The notes below the pieces were generated by a model. The model searched no databases, had not been told where the DNA came from, and was given only the letters and a program-made list of their open reading frames with translations. The position numbers and the translations under genes are program-made. A stretch of 64,000 nt of DNA from Daphnia carinata (Eukaryota; Arthropoda; Branchiopoda; Diplostraca; Daphniidae): NCBI RefSeq assembly GCF_022539665.2, contig NC_081338.1, positions 3,905,679-3,969,678 on the forward strand, in the 5' to 3' direction. Positions 34,387 to 47,467 of this stretch are shown in pieces (within the stretch, counting starts at the first letter, position 1; each line of letters opens with the position of its first letter).

Positions 34387-35149
34387 GAGCCATGCCTACT
34401 ATAATAGTGGCTATAATGGCACACTCAAAACACACACATACACACGTACAGACGTTTCATATCGATCTGTAGTACCGTTCACTACATGTTGAAGATCGAC
34501 CCGCAAACAAGGTAGTGAAGAGGTGATCGGAACTCGTAGGTTGTTCGTAGGTCTCCCCATGGCCTGAAAGACGGTTCATGGATGCAGGCAGCTTATCATC
34601 GGGCAATGTGACCTTCTTCGATACCAAAAGTTTTTGTTTTACTGTGTATGTAAGTACATTACAAGATGTAACTGTGCACCGGACATTTCGACAATCCACG
34701 ACAGACATGCATCCGTTAACGTAGTTAATCGAATCGAATTGAACGTGAATTAAATTGAATGAACAAAAAACATAACCAAGGAAAATTTCTGATACGTTTG
34801 ACTAGAAAAATAACGTATAAAAACAAACGTACTATCCCTGTATACCACTCCAAATCACTACCACACGTCATAATCGAAGACAATGTTTTAAAACCATTCC
34901 CCTAATTTTGTAGTGTTGTGTTGGACCATCAGAATTAAGGGGATATTAAGGGAAATAACGATACCGTTCACACGAGGGAAACTCAAATACACGTTGTCAA
35001 TGTAAAAACAAAGTAAACAATGAGAAACAAGTACATGAAAAACAGGTAACATGACAACAAAAAATAACAATAGTTCCATTTCACACACTAGAGGCTGATG
35101 AATCTGCAGCGCCATCTAGTGGAAATACTATTTGGCCAGGTTTTAAAAT

Positions 35150-35486
35150 AAACATCGCACTAGCGCTGTAGCGTACTGGCGCGCTAGCATTGCGTCAAAT
35201 ACTCGGTGTATTTCAAAAACAATTAACAATAGCAATTTATTCGGAATTAACATTCAGTTTGAGTATACCCTGTAATACTCAACCAATTCCGAGCGTCAGT
35301 TTTTTCAGAAAAAAAATTTAAGCCCGACCTAGAAAAGTCGGGCTTATTTAGTCGAGCTTAAAAATTTTTTTAGGTCAGTGATGTAGAGGAATTAACTAGA
35401 AACGTGACCGCTAGATGGCGATAGCAGTAAAACAGAAAAAAGGCCAATATTTTTTATTTTTATTTTGGGTAAAACGGATTGACATA
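35150..35486. mobile_element. Half of the palindromic MITE family
   Basis: It has the same order as the split copy at 18975-24626: GGCGCGCTAG core, AATTCCGAGCGTCAG, the AAGCCCGA stem (35321-35346), GTAGAGGAATTAACTAG, CCGCTAGATGGCGATAGCAG, GGCCAATATTTTTT, and the terminus ending ACGGATTGACATA at 35486. The opposite half is not adjacent. It is useful as the uninterrupted version of the site at 19601. Confidence 0.75.
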
Positions 35487-36099
35487 TGTAGTGTCCGTCA
35501 TAGCCTCAAAGATATTGGACTAAAATGTCTTTACGCCATCTAGCAGCAAGATATGAAGATGTTTAGCTATCAAGGGGGAAATTGCAATGCCATCTAGTTT
35601 TCAAACATTCTACGCTTCCTAACTCTTATGGTCGACTTGTTACCTATTCCAATCATCAATGCAGGCGCCATATTCAATTTATCAATGGTTGGAGTTTTGT
35701 TTTGCGTATTTGATATTTATGGTCGTTCCGTAGTTTACAAGCCTGAAAATTTTTTCACCGTAAACACACGGCTTATACGATACGTTGTTCAAATTCTATC
35801 ACCAGTTGTAAATTTTTCAAATGTAAATGCTAGTGGAAAATTTTACATTAGTAGTAGTATAACTTACAAGCCTATCGTGTCATCACTGTTACGAGTGAAT
35901 GCTATCATTCATTGAGTGGCTATCAAAATCATTTAGACTTCAGCAATCTCCATCTGGCTGCACGTTTTGCACATTTCAGAATTCTGTCAAGTACTACACC
36001 AATTTTCAATAACAATAATTAAATGTGTAAGAGACAGATCCTAATTTTGACCAACGACTAACACCAACATACATTTAGCTGCGTGCGAGCCCAACTTAG

Positions 36100-38310
36100 C
36101 TAATCTCGGGCTGCACGGCAAACTTTTCCGTAAACTCGCGGGAAAGCTTTATCGCAATCATATTTCTTCCGCATTTGATCGTATAGCGTGTGGTCGAACA
36201 TGGAATTAAATTCCGCTTCAGTCATGTAAGAATCGGCGTAGAGCATCTGAAAACTACCAGTAAAACGTAAAATAGTCAAAACAGGAACAAAAATAAGCAC
36301 AGAAATATGGTTTCATACCCGTTCACACTGCGGACAAAGCTCTCAACTCGTCGCGTTGTTTCAACTGGGTGAAAATTATTTACTTTAGGTACACCATATG
36401 TTCCGATATCAACATACATCTCTTGCTTGCCATTAGGTGAGCGTAGCATTCCAGGTGCCATTGGCAGTTTGAATGGGCATAGCCATACAGGATAAATCTT
36501 ACGGATAGTGAAGAAATGCGTTTCAAACCTAAACCGTTAAACTAAACGAACAGATACGAGTAATACCTTCACTTCCTTTTCAAAGCAAAGAAGTGCATCT
36601 TTCAATGTCGTCATGGGTACTAGCATGTCTTGAATGAAATGATTATTCTCGTATAACTCCTTGACTGTTTCTCCTTGTGTCAGTTTAAGTAGTGACACTT
36701 TGGGCGGTACCATCCATCCAAATAAGTATCGAAACACAGGGTGGTTCCCAAACGGAATAATGTCCTTAGTGAATGTAGTTGTAAAAGGAGTGTAACAAAA
36801 TTTTGATAAAAAACTTGCAAAATATTTACCTGTATCTCCCAAAAAATGCTTCGTGAGTGACGGTGAAAGTAATCACGTGTGGGAATGTACTCAACATTCG
36901 GCTCTTGGCCACAAAACGATTCGACATGTTTAAAAAACCATGGTTTATACCACCGGCTAATGACATTTAACTAAACATTATTACAAAAAAAAATAAATGG
37001 TCCTATTATTGATAACAGTTTTTTGTTTAAAGATTGCGGTAGACTTAGAATTTTACCTTTCCCGGTTCAGCGGAGTTTACCATATTCGCCGTCATAATGA
37101 TGCCTCGGTTGAGACTAAACATTAGTCCTTCGACAAATTGATTGTTCTCTTCTTTCAAAGTTTGTTCTTGAAAAACACGACATGCTTCATCCAATGAGCT
37201 CACTGATTGGTATTCCAGCCGTACGAACCTGACGAATAAAAACATTAAGAAAAACGGAAATGAAAAAGAAACCAAAACAAATCCTCTTCGGAATGGCAAA
37301 GCTAACAAACTTACTGCAATGCGGGAATAATTTCGATTTCCACGGCAGTTAGAAAACCCAGAGTTCCGTACGACCATGGGATAGCATAGTACAAATCACT
37401 GTTTTCGTCCTGAGGAAACCAAATTAAGTGTGGTAAATGAATATTACAATGCCAATTAACGTGACTGATTTGTGGTTTTCTACCTTTGAGCATTTGACGG
37501 CTGAGCCATCGGCCATGACCAGTTCGAAGGATACGCAAATGTGTTGAAATAGGCCGTGTTTGTGAGACGATGTTTCTATGCCGGTTCCCATAATTAATCC
37601 TCCTATACTTATTCATGTAAACTTCAATTAATAGAAGTTCTCCAAGGCTGTTTTGGTTTCAACATTCAAAACGTACCAACAGTTAAATCATCCATTTCCG
37701 GCAGGATAGGGATAGTCCAGCCGAGCGGATTCAGAGTTGCCGAGAGCTGTCCCATGGAAACCAAAGGTTCCACACGAACGGTCTGTAAAAATGTATATTC
37801 TGTCATCTGATGTTAACACAAAGACAAATTCACATGCCTTATGATGAATGTTACCCTTTTTTCAGTGTTGATCTCCAAAACATCCATCAAATTGACTTTG
37901 ACATTGAACAATGTTTTCTTATACTTGGGTTGTCGAAAACTGATTGTTTGCCATCCTGGACGAGCTGTGCACATAGGGGTGGACCTGCCTTGTCGATTCC
38001 ACTCTCTCACCTATGGAGAAGTATTTAAATGTCAAACCACATGATTAACATATATGTGCAAAACTAGTACCTGTTGCTGAACAAACTTTACACGTTCATC
38101 ATGCTTTTTGGGAGCAGAGTTGAGCTGGAATATGATCCAGCTGCGAGCCAAGTGGTAGACATCATACACAAGAGAGAGAGGAAGTAGAAAAAAGCAAACA
38201 AACACCCATCGGTAGTGTATCAAAACATAAGCAAGCCAGGATTTTTCTGCTGGATTTTTGTTATGTGTCCCTTCTTGAACATCATGGCCATTCTTAGTTT
38301 TGTTGCTCAT
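36100..38310 (-). CDS. DHCR24: Delta(24)-sterol reductase (24-dehydrocholesterol reductase)
   Basis: FAD-dependent ER membrane enzyme that reduces the delta-24 bond of sterol side chains. Arthropods cannot make sterols de novo but use this step to convert dietary phytosterols to cholesterol (family knowledge). Exons, 5' to 3': 38310-38071, 38010-37855, 37782-37677, 37602-37484, 37409-37315, 37228-37057, 36970-36830, 36764-36567, 36497-36319, 36253-36100. All borders are GT-AG and every phase fits, giving 1560 nt and 519 residues; human DHCR24 has 516. The start ATG 38308-38310 begins MSNKTKNG. An N-terminal hydrophobic segment ([20 protein letters not shown]) is the membrane anchor. FAD-domain motifs [32 protein letters not shown] and the C-terminal [18 protein letters not shown] and QMLYADSYM are conserved. 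It lies 403 bp downstream of ALG14 on the same strand. No defect seen. Confidence 0.97.
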
Positions 38311-38713
38311 CCTGAGACTTTGAAACCGAAACTGACACGTGAACCGCGTGACTGAGAAGTGGACTATCAAAGTTTCACTTCCTCGCTGTCTAGAGATTAC
38401 TCGAAGCTCTTAGTAGCTCCTGAATATCACTTCCCTCTACGTCAGTATATCAAAGTCCATTCAATTGGTTCGGAAATTGTATTCTGTAACCAAGGCGCGC
38501 CTTAGTGACAGCCGGTTACAGCTGCTATGGCTTTGGTGATCCCTATCCAGAACCAATTGCCCTTGAAACGTCAAGAAACTGAAGTAGCAGACTGCAGCTG
38601 GAGACTGCAAAAATTTCGGTCGTCTAAACAGAAGCTGATCGAGATTGCGCAACACCATACAGATGCACCGGCGTGCCAAGGGAAAATATATAGTGAATGT
38701 AAAATGCTAGGAT

Positions 38714-39797
38714 TTAAACTAGTCGTCCAAGAAAAACGGTTTGCGGGTATTTTGCATGCAGTTCTGGCCACTGGACGATGGAGCGATCGGCCAAGAAATA
38801 ATACATGAGTTTTCCCGTTAAGGACAATGTGTTTACCCTGCAGATACTCTCGACGAAGACGATTGTAGAGTGCTTGATCCATAAAACCTCATTTTTAAAA
38901 AGAATATGATTTAAGAGAAGTATTATCAGCATTATCTTTCTTGACTTACTCTTAGGAGCAAAGCAACAATACATGGTGGAACGCACGTGCCAGGACCATT
39001 GCACAAGATCTGTCATGAAACAGAAAGCAACACATAAAATAACTGTTTACAAAATTGATTTAGTAATAGCTTGAATTTACTGCCTTATATGAACACATGA
39101 CAAAAATTAAGATTACTACAACCTTAGGATGTTTTCTACTTACTAAATCCGGCTGGTAATAAAAGAGTATTCTTAGACATTCCAAAGTTGACTGTAAGAA
39201 TGATACAATGGTGGTGATCCAAGACTGATGAACTTCTCTGGTCCTAGAAATGGTGACTGTTTGAAACTAAAATGCAACGCAAGAAATAAATAAATTCATT
39301 AATTACAAAATATTGCAAAAATATATGTTTTAAAAAACATGAAGGAAGGGAACAGGGATTCTTTTTTTTCATTTTGTTCATGTGAATATTTACCATGTCA
39401 GCTGTGCTCCTGTCATGACTACATTCCAGATGTTGCACCCGTTTGGCACTCATGTCATCTGTTCTTGCAACCAGATAAAGTCTAGGAGAAAAGCGGAGAA
39501 AATCGAGCGTCGAAAGGAGACGCACCATTTCACCGGTATGTCCACCTACAACGCAAAAAAACGAATAAATCACCTGTTACGATGAAGGAAGTTCAATAAC
39601 CAGTCTATTGCGGCTTTTACGCCACCACATTTACCTGATCCCATTATGATCAAGGTTTTGACGGGTTTGCATCGATTTTTTGGCCACAGAGATTCACTGT
39701 TCCGATCCCTAAAAAGAAGCAACTTGACAAGGTGTACCGCAACACAGGAAACATAGCTAATTATAAGAAATGCGATGGTTTGCCAAAATGTGATCAT
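38714..39797 (-). CDS. ALG14: UDP-GlcNAc transferase membrane subunit ALG14
   Basis: ALG14 anchors the catalytic partner ALG13 at the cytosolic face of the ER; together they add the second GlcNAc to dolichyl-PP-GlcNAc in N-glycan assembly (family knowledge). Exons: 39797-39635, 39545-39394, 39266-39144, 39009-38950, 38887-38714. Phases fit and total 672 nt, 223 residues (human 216). An N-terminal transmembrane helix (FWQTIAFLIISYVSCVAVHL) is followed by the glycosyltransferase loop MGSGGHTGEM, split by the first intron. Then come LYLVARTDDMSA, TREVHQSW, ILCNGPGTCVPP, VFVESICRV, LADRSIVQWPELHAKYP and the C-terminal VFLGRLV-stop. It ends 403 bp before the DHCR24 start. Complete and apparently intact. 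Confidence 0.95.
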
Positions 39798-41180
39798 ATT
39801 TTGTTATGTTTCGTTTCATTTTCGATGTATCGCCTGCTTTGAAACGAGGAAGCATCTTCTGACCCGGTGTAAGTGACCCACATTCGTTTTTGCCGCAAAA
39901 GGTGAAATAAACGCAACTTCCCCACGATTACCGCCACTTGAACAGTTTTGAAGAGTTGCGTGAATAAGAGGAAGTGTGCACAAAGCCCAAAAATTGCGTT
40001 ACTTTAAATAGCGAGCACCGAGCATAAGGAGATAATGGTCTGCCCCCAACAGTAGAAGTACCGTACGAGTGTTCTTGTGTGTACGCACGTTTTCACAAAA
40101 TCCAGCAAGTCAGCAAATGGCGGATACTTTACCATTATTATATACGTGCTACTTTTTTTATTATTACTATTTTTTCCTCGATCTTCACACCATTGTCGTA
40201 TAAGTTGAACGCTCCGTTCTCACGGGGCGTGTTCCATTATGATACCATCAACAACGTTATACAAAACAAGGCGATATCTAGTTATCACGAAGGTCTTCAG
40301 ATATGCATATACGCGAACAAAGTGTATACGTGGTGTACTGGAGCGACGTGCAATCTAAACAGTGAACGAACGATATCCAATTTTGATGGTTGTTGCTCTT
40401 TTTCTTCCGCCTCCTGTTGTAGAAAGAAATTTTTTTTGTTTCGCTTGAAATTAAGGCCGCGACGCCATGTGCAAAAATTGCCGTTGAAACATATGGAACC
40501 GAGCGGTCGTGGACTGGAACGAGTTATATTCCGTTATGAACATAATATTTTTTCTTTCTTTAAACAAGCAGTAGCCGAAACCACTCGGGAAAAAAAGGAA
40601 ACCAATAAGGCAATATAAAAAAAAAGATGGAAATAAAAATGCTCAAGCATCATCCAAGAATTTTTACGATGTCCAGAAGAAGAGCATCCTCCCTTGAAGT
40701 AAAAAAAAAAAAAACTTGTCCGACCTGGAACTAGGTCAAAAGTTGTAAAACAAAAACTGTAAATGGCACGTATTAGAACTCGATGTGAATTTAAATGTGT
40801 AGATTAAAAAATCATTCCGCCAAATGACATGCAAAGCGAGGCATTTGATCATTACGTAAACTGTACGAAGACGCTCAATTAAAAAAATGTCGGTTGTTTC
40901 ACCATTTTTTTTTTCTCCCAGAAAAATCTAAAAGAGAAGGAAGCACAACTCATCCAGACGACCTTCATCTTCTAGGCAACAAAGACACACACCCAAAAAT
41001 TTCAAAATAAAAAACGAGCTAAAAGAATGAGAAGGCCAAGGTTGAGTTTAAGCAAAGGCTAGTGTAGATATATATTTGGTTCGTGCGGGATTGGCGTATC
41101 GGACAGCCTAAAAAGAATTCAACCAACTTGTCTCGTGGCTATGACTTCCCCCCCTAAAACGAAGCAACATAAAATTCCGC

Positions 41181-41182
<2 letters not shown>

Positions 41183-41212
<30 letters not shown>
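41183..41212. repeat. (AC)n microsatellite
   Basis: About 15 uninterrupted AC repeats in intergenic sequence. Confidence 0.9.
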
Positions 41213-41216
<4 letters not shown>

Positions 41217-42994
41217 CACGTACGTAAGTCCCGGAATCCAAACGAAGGGTTGGGACTTGAACCTGACCGGCCTGCCTGCCAGCAAGAAACGGCAAAAAGA
41301 GGAAGCCGTGCCTCTCTTGCTTACAAGTCGATGGCGCCATAATAAGTTGAGTGACCTCTCCGCCAGGTACTCCACTGCAAAAATGAGTCAAATGAATAAC
41401 GAAAAAAAAAAAAATATATAGAACCTTTTCTTTTCACATCTTGATTTTTCCTTTATTTTTTTTTTTTTTATTAATGCATTTTCGGCGATGTTGTCTTCAC
41501 GTGCGTTTCATCATCAGTCAAGCGAAACAAACTGGGTTGAATTTCATCTCTTGCATTTTTTTAAAAACACGTCTCGTCGGTGAGTAACACACATGAATTC
41601 TCCTCCCATTTAAATCCCATTTTTGAATGTATATATTTCCTCTTTTTTCGGAAAGGAGGACACGAAGAAGGTCGTCAGACACGTAGGTACGTTCAAAGTT
41701 TAGCCGAGTTGTGTGTGTGTGTTCTCACCTGAGAATCAGGAAGGTAAAAAAAAAAAAAAAAAAAAAAAAATCAATGACCCTGACCTCAAACTTTTCTCCG
41801 GAGCTTTTTCCCAAGGAATGGGGAAGAAGAAGAAGAAGAAGAAGAATAAGAAGAAGAATGGAAAAAGAAGAGAGAAGGTTAACAACAACAAAAAGCAACA
41901 GCTATGTATACGCGTAGCATCCTATATAAGCTATATAGTTCTTGTGTTTAGTATAGTGTATGCACCTTTTCCGAAAGGGGAGTTGGGTGGTGGGGTAGGG
42001 ACAAAAAAAAGTCCCGTTAGAACATACGAAAAGGTTCTTTTTTCTTCTGGTCGTCCGTCCACTGGTGTTCAGTTTGGCTTGCGACCGTTACCTACATTTT
42101 TATTTTAAATTTATTTTCACCTAAGAAAACATGGAAAAAAAAATGAGGGAGGGGGGGGGAGGCTCTTTCGAGGGGTTGGTGGAAATGCTATTTATTTCTG
42201 ATGTAATCCTCTACTTGCACTTCCCCCCCCCCCATCTTACCTTTTTTTTTTTTTTTTTCTTTTTAACTATTGTAAGGTGAAACGTTAGGGTGTTGACCTA
42301 ATTCTTAGGCATTTTTTTGTCGGATGCCTTAAACGGTAAAAAATACAAAAGACGGGCCCAGTTGATCCATTGGCGACCCACATTTTGTTTGGTTGAAAGC
42401 CGGGCGGAGGGATGTCCATCGTGTGTTCGGCCTCAATAGCTCAGAAAGTGATGCGTCGCTCCCATTTAATCTTCAAGAAAATAGAAAACAATTGAAGTGA
42501 AAGCCAAAAGAAAAAAAAAAAAAACCAGGAAGAAGATTCTTACTGTCCTCTCCATCAACTACACCTCCGCCCCATGCCTTACTCTCTCCTACACACACAA
42601 AATGGTTTTGAGGTCATATCCGGGTCTAGTCCCCCCCCCCCCCCTCCCGTCCCTCCTTATTCCGCAGCTTCTCCTTTTCATTACAAAATCTTTTTTTCTT
42701 ATTTTTTCTAAGGGAATGATAAATATTTAAGAATATGGTCACGAGTTGTGGTAATTTGACCCCATTTTCCCCGGCACCGTCCACTTCTTCCGGCATTCGT
42801 CATCACTTCCTTCAATTTTTTTTTTTCACGTAGCGGGACCGCGCCAAATTCCAACCCCCAGCCAAAAATTGATAACCTCTGATATACCGTACAACGTACC
42901 TCAATGCACCGACATCCACTCGTATATTCTTTGCTTCGTTTCATAAATTTCAAAATCAAATAATAATAATTCGAAGTAGGCCAGTGTGTATCAT

Positions 42995-43001
<7 letters not shown>

Positions 43002-43035
<34 letters not shown>
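43002..43035. repeat. (AC)n microsatellite
   Basis: About 17 uninterrupted AC repeats in intergenic sequence. Confidence 0.9.
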
Positions 43036-43038
<3 letters not shown>

Positions 43039-43406
43039 GTACTTTATATAACACCGTATGTGTACACACACAAGGGAAATAATAGTGATAAGTTTATTTT
43101 TGTAGTTTTTTGTTTTCTTTGGTTTTCTGTATTATTGTGCCGTTAGTCCAGCGCGGGATGCCCGTGGCTCGTGCGTCTTCAGCGGGATAGCCTATCAAGC
43201 TATAAGGCAACGTGTGACCTATAATAGAAAATTTAAAATGTGGAAAAATATGTTTTTGAAGCCATTCCACCTTGCTGACCACTGCCTTGGCCTTTGGCCA
43301 GGCCGGAATCTCCAGTCGGCATTTTTATATTTCGCTTGGCGCGTACGCAATATGATAGCTATAAAAACAAGCAGCTGACGGCCATTGGCTGTATACTTAA
43401 AAAATA

Positions 43407-43440
<34 letters not shown>

Positions 43441-44032
43441 GTTCCGAGCGGGAGTAAAGAATCAAAATGGGCTGTATAGAGATGCATATCTATTTGATTG
43501 ACAAAAAAAAAAGACGGGCCGTTACGATGCGACCTTCCTTTTAGTTAGTGAGTTGAATTTGTTTTTTTTTTTTTGTTTTCCTAACGTCTTAGGGCCGGTC
43601 CAAACGGCTCATGGACCTCTGCCATGTTTGCCCACTCCTTCCATCTCACCCGCTGGCTATTTGGCACCGTAACCAGGAACTAACACACATTCTCGATATA
43701 TATTTCTTTTGGGGGGACTTGGGCGCAGACAATCCACCAACAGTTTTCTCTTCTCCTCAGGTTCCTGTTTTGCTCTTGTGAACAAGGAAAGCTCTCCTGA
43801 TTGCGTGATGGGACCCAATCACATCAAAGGTCATCGATTTGTCGGGGACATTAATGAAACGAAATTCCAAAATGCCGAATGAATGAAAAAAACAAAAAAA
43901 AACACGTTAATGTCACAGTTGTACAACATTTTCCATTTCTTTTGTTCACGAATAAATAATACATTGAATTCAAAACCCCCAAAACAATTTCACGTTAAAA
44001 ATTAATACTGATTGCTTTGTCGTTTAAGATCT

Positions 44033-44832
44033 TTAATTCGATTGCTGTTGTTGGTAATGCTGTATGGCTTGCAAAACGCTGCCGGCCAGCCGGGCGATTT
44101 CCGTTGTAGCGGCACCGACATTCTGCGGCTGCAAGAATTCAGACAGCGAGCGGCCTTTGCCGATGGCCAGCGGGGCCAGCAAAATGCCACCGCCCAGCAC
44201 GATGAGCAGAACGGTTGCAGCTATGGCCAGCAATTTGATTTTCTTGAACACTTCTTCTTTGCTGAGCTTGTGATCGTGATCGCTGGCCACCGGTTCGCCG
44301 TAATGGCCATACTCCGGTTGATGGGGACCTTTATGGTGACCCTTAAAGAAAATGAGGTCCCAAATTTCGTCTTCTAATTCCTTTTTCTTGTCGAACAGCT
44401 GTTCGAAAAACTTCCATAAATGATCCTTGTCTTTGCCCTTGCTCTTGCTGGGCCGGCCGTAGCCGTACTCTTTTTTCTGGATGCTGGACAGAGGCCGATA
44501 AGGTTGGATTTCACTACCGTACGGCGATGAGCCACCGTCATTCTTGATCTCCGGCTGAGGGTACCGATAGAACGATCCTTCCGCTTCGTCTTTGAACTTA
44601 TTATTGCGGCTGTACGGATTGGAATCGGCTGCCCAGTCAGGGCCGGACGGGTTGGTTTGGTGGAATTCTACCACATCGTTTACGAAGGACCCTCTCCGCC
44701 GTTATAGGCACCGCTGCTGTAAATGGAATGGATGTTAGACGTCCGGCTAGCGATGTGTTCATCCGCATTGATCACCATCACGAACATCAACGCACCAATT
44801 AAAAACGAACCCAATCGATTAAAGATCCTCAT
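44033..44832 (-). CDS. Secreted or membrane protein of unknown function, apparent 1-nt frameshift
   Basis: The start ATG 44830-44832 opens MRIFNRLGSFLIGALMF, a clear signal peptide, and runs about 50 codons to a stop near 44684. The following frame (GSFVNDVVEFHQ onward to the stop at 44033) is fully open for over 210 codons. A single missing base in the GGGTCC run near 44690 would join them, so either the assembly has an error or this allele is broken. Residues in the second part: Tyr/Pro/Lys-rich, then acidic-basic KKKELEDEIWDL, a hydrophobic segment (LLAIAATVLLIVLGGGILL) and GKGRSLSEFL near the C-terminus. No known domain. The layout resembles the protein at 47468-48364. The core promoter is visible upstream. 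Confidence 0.7.
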
Positions 44833-44889
44833 TTTTTTTTTTTTTTCTTTTCTATTTCCTCGTTTCTTCGATGGATCCGGCGGATCTGT

Positions 44890-44927
44890 AACTGAAGGCT
44901 GTCACCAATTCGTTCAGTCCTTTTATC
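44890..44927 (-). promoter_or_regulatory. TATA box and initiator for the 44033-44832 gene
   Basis: Minus-strand GATAAAAG at 44920-44927 is followed about 30 nt later by TTCAGTTA (predicted start at about 44893). This is the arthropod TCAGT initiator at canonical TATA spacing. The implied 5' UTR is about 60 nt. Confidence 0.65.
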
Positions 44928-46087
44928 TCGTCTGTCATTTGACGGAGTGATCATCGAACGCAGGAGGTTAGGGCTGTTGTTTTATTTATATACGACATTA
45001 TTTATCATTTGTGCGCCGTAGGAATCGTTAATTGAAGGGCAATAATGCATTCGCTATATAGGCTAGCCATTAAATCATATAACAATCCAGCTCAGTGCGG
45101 ATTGCTTATTTTTTTTTTTTTTTTTTTTCACCATCTCGCATCGCGATGGCCGCGCTCACCCGTGACACGAATCGTTCACATAAAGAAAAAATGGACGGAG
45201 CTGAAAAGAGACGCGACCGAGCGCACACGTTTACGGGACTTTACGGGTAATTACATTATAAAAGATTAACATATACAACCTAAAATCGGCTTCATCGGCC
45301 ATGTGATCCGTTAGGTTTATTTATTCATTTTTTTTTTTTTGTAACATGTGGACACATATTTTTCAAAGTCTATTTGAATTGTTCTTGGCTTTTGAAAGAA
45401 AGGGGGGGGGGGGTGTCTGCTGGTCCACAGCCTAAGGGATCTGAATTTAAATAAAAAAACACACAGACTCCTTTTTTTTAAATATATTTCATCCATCAAA
45501 GAGGTGGCACACGTTCGTGCACGGACGTTCTCTCTCTCTCTCTCTCTTAGGGCGCAAAAGAAGCGTACGGTCATCATCAAAGCCAAAACTATTAGAATCG
45601 AACTATCTCGTGATTAGCATAATGCCGCAACACAGGTGTTTATGCCGATTAGATTGCGCCTGTTTGGACAGCAGGATTGTTGTTTTGTTTTTTTGTTTTC
45701 CAGCAAAAACTGGAGGACTCAGTTCGTGTGTCTTTTCACTATAGCGGGCTAAAATAAAAATAAAAAAAGGCCACAAGAGTTTTGGAAACTCGTCCCCGGC
45801 TATTCTTTTTTTTTTTTTCGTGTGGTGGGCCATAACTGTACATTTTGGAAAGAAGAATATCGACCAATGACATTGTGTGTTGTTGCGAACTTGTCGACCT
45901 GAATTTGTCCTTTTTTCCCGGTTGATTCTTATATTTTACGGGACTCTTGGAAAACTGGCTTCTTCCTCTATCTTTTTTTTTCTTTTTCTGAGGGCATTTT
46001 GAAAGGTCAGTCACAAGTTCTTTTGGAATGTGTTCTCACAGTTTATTGACGCGTTTTATACCAATGTATTTTCAGCAAGCGCGTTTT

Positions 46088-46125
<38 letters not shown>

Positions 46126-46307
46126 TTCCTATTTGCCATTGGTTCGAATGTGATAGAAAAATGAATTGGCCAGAACATCGATGTTTTTCGTTTTGTTTTG
46201 GTTTTGTTTTTGGAAGAGATGTTGTGGTGTGTGTATTATTTGGTCGCACAATGTACATATCTTTGTGTGTTGAGGGAATCCGGTTGTTTGCATTTTTCCA
46301 ACCGAAT

Positions 46308-46344
<37 letters not shown>

Positions 46345-47467
46345 TTTTGAAAACAAACAACTACAACGAATAAATAGAAAAGAAAAAATTTGGGAGGCAG
46401 TTATAGTTTCAAACAAAACAAAAAATTGTAGGAGAATAAATTATGAATTGTCTTCATTCATGTTTGTTTTTTTTTTTTTTAGTTGTTGTTTGCGTAACGT
46501 TGTCGTTTGAATAAAAACAACGACAACTAGAGAATGTTTAGCTTGCAAAGGACAAAAATGAAGGCGGGGGGGGGGCTGGGGGAGGTGGAAGAGTGCAGAG
46601 AAAATATTGGGGAGGATCCGACACACACGGTTTAACACACACAATCACGCGCACACACACGCACGCAACAACGCAAATGCGGGTTTAAAAAATCAGAAAA
46701 AAAAAAGAAGTTCCCTTGAATGTTTTTGAGGGATTTGTCTGTTTTTTTTTTTCGGGCCGGCCGAAAAAAAAAAAAAAAAAAACGGACAAATGATTTTCTT
46801 TTTTCTTTTTTTTTTTTTTTTTTCAATGTGTACGTGGGTGTGCACGGTTTTGAGCAATCGAAAAAAGATTTTTAAAACCAGTTTTCTTCTATCTTTTCGT
46901 TTGGTGTCGGTGCGTTTCTTTTTTTGTTTTTGTTTTTGCGATGGGGCCATTTTTCAAATGCAAAAATGTTCGTTTTTCTTAAGTTATAAATTAAATTTTG
47001 ACTCCCGATCAAATGCCATTACGTTTTGCATGTGGGTCCTGTGGTCCTAATATCTTGAAAATGGAAGAGAATTGACTTTTGGGACACTTTCGTCTTTTCC
47101 CATTTGCCTCCTTTTTGAAATGAAAAGATTTCGTTCGTGAAAACGTCGTGTCGTCAAAAGTCAGAGAATTAAATTGGTTTTTAAATGGGAGGTTTTAAAT
47201 TAAAAAAAAAAAAAAATCAGGAGGGAAAAGTCGATGACGATACGTACTGGAATTGTTTTGCTCTTGAATTAAAGAATAATAATTAAAAAAAAAAAAAAGA
47301 ATTCGAAATTAGGGGAAAAAATCGAATGAAAACACTCCTGGTCGTGTCATTCGTCCCGCCCGTCCTTCACCCAAACTTCTTTTTCAATGAAAAAAAAAAA
47401 TGGATTCAATAAAAAAAAACAAAAAAAAAGAAGGGAAAGATGAAAAATGAATTTCTTCTTTTCTTTC
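44928..47467. other. Intergenic, no gene recognised
   Basis: Low-complexity A/T-rich sequence with many homopolymers, a CT tract near 45531-45548 and a GA tract at 46312-46340. All longer frames are translations of these tracts. Confidence 0.5.
46312..46340. repeat. (GA)n microsatellite
   Basis: About 14 GA repeats in intergenic sequence. Confidence 0.9.

Larger units (their letters stand above)
39798..44032. other. Intergenic region, no gene supported
   Basis: It holds the ALG14 promoter side, then 4 kb of low-complexity sequence with A, T, G and C homopolymers and CA tracts. The 179-codon frame at 40079-40618 opens without ATG and has no recognised domain. It may be a 5' exon or chance. 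Confidence 0.45.

Noticed and set aside
38527-38808. Plus-strand frame between DHCR24 and ALG14
   Set aside because: It overlaps the last ALG14 exon in antisense and has no known motif.
40079-40618. 179-codon plus-strand frame
   Set aside because: It begins at GTG, lacks a recognisable domain and sits in the upstream flank of ALG14. It could be a chance frame or a non-coding exon.
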